From Bacillota bacterium (GTDB lineage: Bacteria; Bacillota; Clostridia; Acetivibrionales; DSM-1351), in the NCBI GenBank assembly GCA_023390335.1, contig JAEWCZ010000042.1, positions 1 through 7,624 on the forward strand: a stretch of DNA of 7,624 nucleotides, written 5' to 3'. Positions 4,949 to 7,624 of this stretch are shown piece by piece. The notes beneath the pieces are model-generated. The model worked only from the letters and a program-made list of their open reading frames with translations. It was not told the DNA's origin and searched no databases. A program made the translations under genes and the position numbers. The first letter of the stretch is position 1. Each line of letters starts with the position of its first letter.

Positions 4949-5732
4949 ATTAAAGTTATTGATATGTACATCATTGAAAATAAATTTTGAAAAAGTCTAT
5001 GAATATTATTTACTTGTGTTTATTATGTATATGCTTGCAAATTATTTTATAGGTAGAAGTTTAGCTACGGGAGATGAATTATCTTTTTATGAATTGTATT
5101 TTTGGCATATGAGTAACTGTCAACATTTATCCATTTTTCATACAATTTTCTTTCTTATATTTATAGACAGATTAATTACAGATAATAATTATTCAATATT
5201 TTATCTCATTAAATATAGAAGCAGGAAGGAAATAATAATAACCAAGACATTAACTATATTTTTAGCTAGTATATTTTATGTTGTTTTGACAGTTATAGTT
5301 TCATTATTAGAATGCCTAAGAAAAGATTCTTTAAGTGGAAAATGGAGTGATTTTTCGAAATCTCAATTAATCAATTTATATAACAATTATCCTGAATTGC
5401 AAATGAATAAATTTTTCGTACCATTATTTATAAACTTGGTTCTTTATTTTATTTGTATTGGATGCATTTACTATACTCTTAGTAATATTATAAAAAAGAA
5501 AATACTCCCATTGTTTATATCAATTTCTCTCAATATAGTAGGTTATATAATATATTTATGCAGGATGGATAATCTAGCTAAGTTTACTATGGTTGGAAAT
5601 GTTTCATTGGGGTATAGTGACAAAGTTCAAAATACTAATGTAAATATATTTTATTGGTTAGGTATATTAGTGGTTTTGCTAATAATTCATATTGTAACAT
5701 GTAATAAATTAAATATGGAGATTAAAGATTAA
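4938..5732 (+). CDS. Polytopic membrane protein, probable ABC transporter subunit (permease 2)
   Basis: The 264-residue product has about six hydrophobic segments (roughly 25-45, 62-80, 105-130, 165-190, 195-215 and 236-256). After the second is a charged stretch, IDRLITDNNYSIFYLIKY then RSRKEIIITK, in the same place as the coupling segment of the preceding permease. This suggests the two are distant relatives with a shared fold, though I cannot name a family. The ATG at 4938 is chosen because GGAG (4925-4928) lies 9 bases upstream; starts at 4917 or 4923 would have no such site. It overlaps the previous gene by 11 bases and shares one base with the next, a sign of translational coupling. A longer extracytoplasmic loop lies between helices three and four. 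Confidence 0.75.
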   Translation: MKNRLKLLICTSLKINFEKVYEYYLLVFIMYMLANYFIGRSLATGDELSFYELYFWHMSNCQHLSIFHTIFFLIFIDRLITDNNYSIFYLIKYRSRKEIIITKTLTIFLASIFYVVLTVIVSLLECLRKDSLSGKWSDFSKSQLINLYNNYPELQMNKFFVPLFINLVLYFICIGCIYYTLSNIIKKKILPLFISISLNIVGYIIYLCRMDNLAKFTMVGNVSLGYSDKVQNTNVNIFYWLGILVVLLIIHIVTCNKLNMEIKD

Positions 5733-6496
5733 TGAAATTGAAAAAGTACAGGATAAATGCAGTTTTTAGTGATATAATCCGAATTATCTATATTACAATT
5801 CCGGCAGCATTAATTTATGATTTGATTATTTCAAACTATATGGGATATGCTGAAGAAGGATTTACTGAAACATTGATTATCTATTTTATGGGAGCAAATA
5901 AAATAGATACAGTACTATTAACGTGGTTGTTTCTTCAGACTTATATAATAGGAATCTGTATATACACACTTAAAAAAGAATTGAATTGTTCTTTGACTAT
6001 AAGTATTTTAAAACTTAAGAGTGTTAATAGGTATATAAATTATTTGGTTGTACGGATGGCATGGATTATAATTACATTTTATTGTGTTATTTTTGGTTTT
6101 ACCGTTATATATGTCAAAGTATTTCATAATACATTAAGAGCAACAAGTATCTATAGTAAGTATTTAAATATTGGAGCAGATGTAAATTGTTTTTTACTAT
6201 TTAGTAATATTATCTTGAACACATCTTTGTATATTATTTTAATTTGTATATTAGGGATAGTTTTGAAATCATTTAGTAATGGTTTTTTAATGTTACAAAT
6301 CTATCAGTTGTTTGCCTTATTTACTACAAACAAAGTTTATTCGTTTAGGTATTTTCCTTTAACTCAGGGGGGGTTCATTTTTTTTGATGGTATATATACA
6401 TATAAATTTGCAGCGATATATCAAATATTTATGATAATTTGCTCAGTATTGTTGTTAGCTAAGCTATTTAAAAAAAATATTGAAAATTATTTATAG
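5732..6496 (+). CDS. Polytopic membrane protein, probable ABC transporter subunit (permease 3)
   Basis: The start overlaps the previous stop (TAATG, 5730-5734), and GGAG (5717-5720) lies 11 bases upstream. The 254-residue protein has about six hydrophobic stretches (near 12-32, 60-80, 105-130, 150-178, 183-200 and 227-247). A basic cytoplasmic segment after the second, TLKKELNCSLTISILKLKSVNRYI, occupies the position of the coupling segment of the two preceding proteins. I do not recognise a named family. Close packing with the other membrane genes and the ATPase 13 bases downstream argues that all belong to one transporter, or to a transporter plus a separate immunity protein. The gene is very A+T rich and runs of T and A are frequent. 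Confidence 0.75.
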   Translation: MKLKKYRINAVFSDIIRIIYITIPAALIYDLIISNYMGYAEEGFTETLIIYFMGANKIDTVLLTWLFLQTYIIGICIYTLKKELNCSLTISILKLKSVNRYINYLVVRMAWIIITFYCVIFGFTVIYVKVFHNTLRATSIYSKYLNIGADVNCFLLFSNIILNTSLYIILICILGIVLKSFSNGFLMLQIYQLFALFTTNKVYSFRYFPLTQGGFIFFDGIYTYKFAAIYQIFMIICSVLLLAKLFKKNIENYL

Positions 6497-6509
6497 TGAA
6501 GGAGGAGAA

Positions 6510-7148
6510 ATGAATCCAATTATAAGTTTAAATAACGTTTGTAAATCATTTGGAAATACTATGGTTTTAAATGACATTAATTTAGAAGTGGAAGAAGGAG
6601 AGATTGTAGGGATCATTGGTCAGAATGGATGTGGAAAATCAGTACTATATAAAATCATAACCGGATTAATAGTTCCTACTAGTGGAAGGATAGTAGTTAA
6701 TAACAAGAAGATTGAAAAAGGCAGATTTGCAGAGAATATAGGTATTATGTTTGATAATACAGGGCTATTGCCTAATTATACAGGATTCCAAAATTTAAAG
6801 ACTATAGCAGTTATTGAAAATAAAATTAATGATGATAGAATCAAAGAGTATATATCATTAGTAGGCTTAAATCCTAACGATTCTAAACCGGTAAAAAAGT
6901 TTTCTTTAGGAATGAAACAGAGATTAAAAATTGCAATGGCTATTATGGAAAATCCTAAGATACTTTTACTTGATGAGCCGTTTAATGCATTGGATAAAGA
7001 GATGAAGCAAGTTGTAAATAACCTTCTATTTAATTTGAATTGTAAAGAGAAGACTACAATCTTAATAACAAGTCATGTTGACGATGACATAAAGAATTTA
7101 TGTACAAGGGTTTTAAAAATTAAGAATGGTGAGTTAGATAAAGTGTAA
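6510..7148 (+). CDS. ABC transporter ATP-binding protein of the peptide export/immunity type
   Basis: This 212-residue protein is a single nucleotide-binding domain and would power the membrane proteins encoded just upstream. The Walker A motif is GQNGCGKS at 37-44, the signature is FSLGMKQR at 131-138, Walker B is ILLLDEP at 151-157, followed by the D-loop NALD at 159-162 and the H-loop histidine at 189 in ITSHVDD. The Q-loop position reads IMFDNTGLLPNYTG (79-92), with Asp82 where many transporters have Gln. Lantibiotic immunity ATPases (LanF type) are known for Glu there, so this fits the bacteriocin-immunity/BcrA-like branch. The ATG at 6510 is preferred to upstream starts because AAGGAGG (6499-6505) lies just before it. 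The short length, with nothing after the catalytic core, is normal for this branch. Confidence 0.9.
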   Translation: MNPIISLNNVCKSFGNTMVLNDINLEVEEGEIVGIIGQNGCGKSVLYKIITGLIVPTSGRIVVNNKKIEKGRFAENIGIMFDNTGLLPNYTGFQNLKTIAVIENKINDDRIKEYISLVGLNPNDSKPVKKFSLGMKQRLKIAMAIMENPKILLLDEPFNALDKEMKQVVNNLLFNLNCKEKTTILITSHVDDDIKNLCTRVLKIKNGELDKV

Positions 7149-7412
7149 ATTTTCTGACCATGAAAAAGTTGGTAAAATTTTCTTTATAATGCTTTGCATT
7201 TAGCACTATGCCGTAAAATATTGTTATCTGGAAGGTGCTAAAAACCCTGGTGTTAAGCACTAATTAATTCCCTGTGGTTTAAATAGACTGAACTATTTAA
7301 CCACAGAGAACTATAACTGCTATTGACTAGAGGGTGTAGCCATAGACCACGTAAGTGTACTCCCTAAAGTATAACTGATATGATGCCTATTGTATTCATA
7401 ATTGAGTTCCCT
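7149..7412. other. Non-coding stretch between convergent genes, with inverted repeats
   Basis: No credible gene is seen. TTTAGCAC (7199-7206) pairs with GTGCTAAA (7235-7242), and a related TTAAGCAC (7253-7260) could compete for the same partner. TAGAGGG (7328-7334) is mirrored by CCCTCTA (7409-7415), which overlaps the stop of the minus-strand gene and runs into five T's. A longer hairpin at 7272-7306 is listed separately. These may together end transcription from both sides. Confidence 0.5.
7272..7306. terminator. Strong stem-loop downstream of the ABC cassette, possible transcript end
   Basis: CTGTGGTTTAAATAG (7272-7286) pairs with CTATTTAACCACAG (7293-7306) over 14 bp with one unpaired T, around a 6-base loop. 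It lies 123 bases after the ATPase stop in the region between convergent genes. No T tract follows on either strand, so it may be an RNA 3'-end stabiliser or a weak or Rho-linked stop. Confidence 0.4.
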
Positions 7413-7624
7413 CTATTTTTCTATGGTATAATGATATTTATTTGCTGCTATTTGATTTATAATAATACCCAAACATATCATTATTGCCATTGTCCATAAG
7501 CCTAAATTATCTATACATTTGTTTCCATAAATAAGCCCCATCGGCGATTGCACAAACAGCACTAATGAAACGATATTGAGTATTTTGTTTATTTTGTAGT
7601 TATTAAGCGGAGACCCAACGGAAA
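7413..7624 (-). CDS. Polytopic membrane protein, C-terminal end only (possibly MFS-type transporter)
   Basis: On the minus strand a frame is open from the right edge to a TAG at 7415-7413, giving the last 69 residues of a protein. It reads two hydrophobic stretches separated by a short polar turn: KILNIVSLVLFVQSPMGLIY, then LGLWTMAIMICLGIIINQIA, and a charged tail ANKYHYTIEK. This matches the last two helices and cytoplasmic tail of a major facilitator-type transporter, but two helices are too little to name the family or substrate. The start lies beyond the window. It converges on the ABC cassette. A decayed relative of its 3' end lies at about 736-830 in the same orientation, which supports it as a real gene and not a chance frame. 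Confidence 0.62.
   Translation of the reverse strand, partial: SVGSPLNNYKINKILNIVSLVLFVQSPMGLIYGNKCIDNLGLWTMAIMICLGIIINQIAANKYHYTIEK

Noticed and set aside
1..7624. CRISPR array, tRNA, rRNA or complete insertion sequence
   Set aside because: No regularly spaced repeats, no cloverleaf, rRNA or transposase sequence was seen on either strand.

Overview
The window looks like chromosomal DNA of a low-GC Gram-positive anaerobe (Firmicutes, probably a Clostridia/Lachnospiraceae-type organism). This rests on the A+T-rich sequence, strong GGAGG-type ribosome binding sites, a compact panBCD operon with Clostridia-like protein sequences, U-tract terminators and ABC-2 peptide-transport genes. Species cannot be assigned from the sequence alone.

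Layout, left to right. (1) 1-422: the 3' end of a lysozyme-like lytic transglycosylase gene, open at the left edge. (2) 423-838: a non-coding, apparently decayed stretch with several inverted repeats, one terminator-like hairpin (625-659), and on the minus strand a broken remnant (about 736-830) of a membrane-protein 3' end. (3) 839-1268: a long structured leader in front of panB. It holds a promoter with 17-bp spacing, a 12-bp hairpin with two single bulged adenines (the architecture described for the pan RNA motif found upstream of panB), a segment that could act as antiterminator, and a 21-bp terminator hairpin followed by six T's. (4) 1269-3439: panB, panC and panD, the route from ketoisovalerate and aspartate to pantothenate. 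The start of panD appears to carry a one-base loss in an A run, so the family's normal N-terminus lies in another frame. (5) 3584-7148: a more A+T-rich cassette with its own extended -10 promoter. It encodes a 150-residue Sec-exported protein of unknown family, an intergenic 19-bp hairpin, three six-helix ABC-2-like membrane proteins in overlapping frames, and one small ABC ATPase. (6) 7149-7412: non-coding with hairpins. (7) 7413-7624, minus strand: the 3' end of a polytopic membrane protein gene (possibly MFS type), converging on the cassette.

How it fits together. The pan block is a housekeeping operon that seems to be controlled by premature termination in its leader. The cassette resembles a Sec-dependent bacteriocin or secreted-peptide locus with a dedicated ABC transporter for immunity or export, but the exported protein is not one I recognise and the three-permease layout is uncommon; this is the best candidate for an undescribed system. 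The decayed minus-strand remnant before the pan promoter resembles the 3' end of the intact gene after the cassette. The pan operon and cassette therefore sit between two related sequences in the same orientation, which suggests duplication or insertion at this locus.
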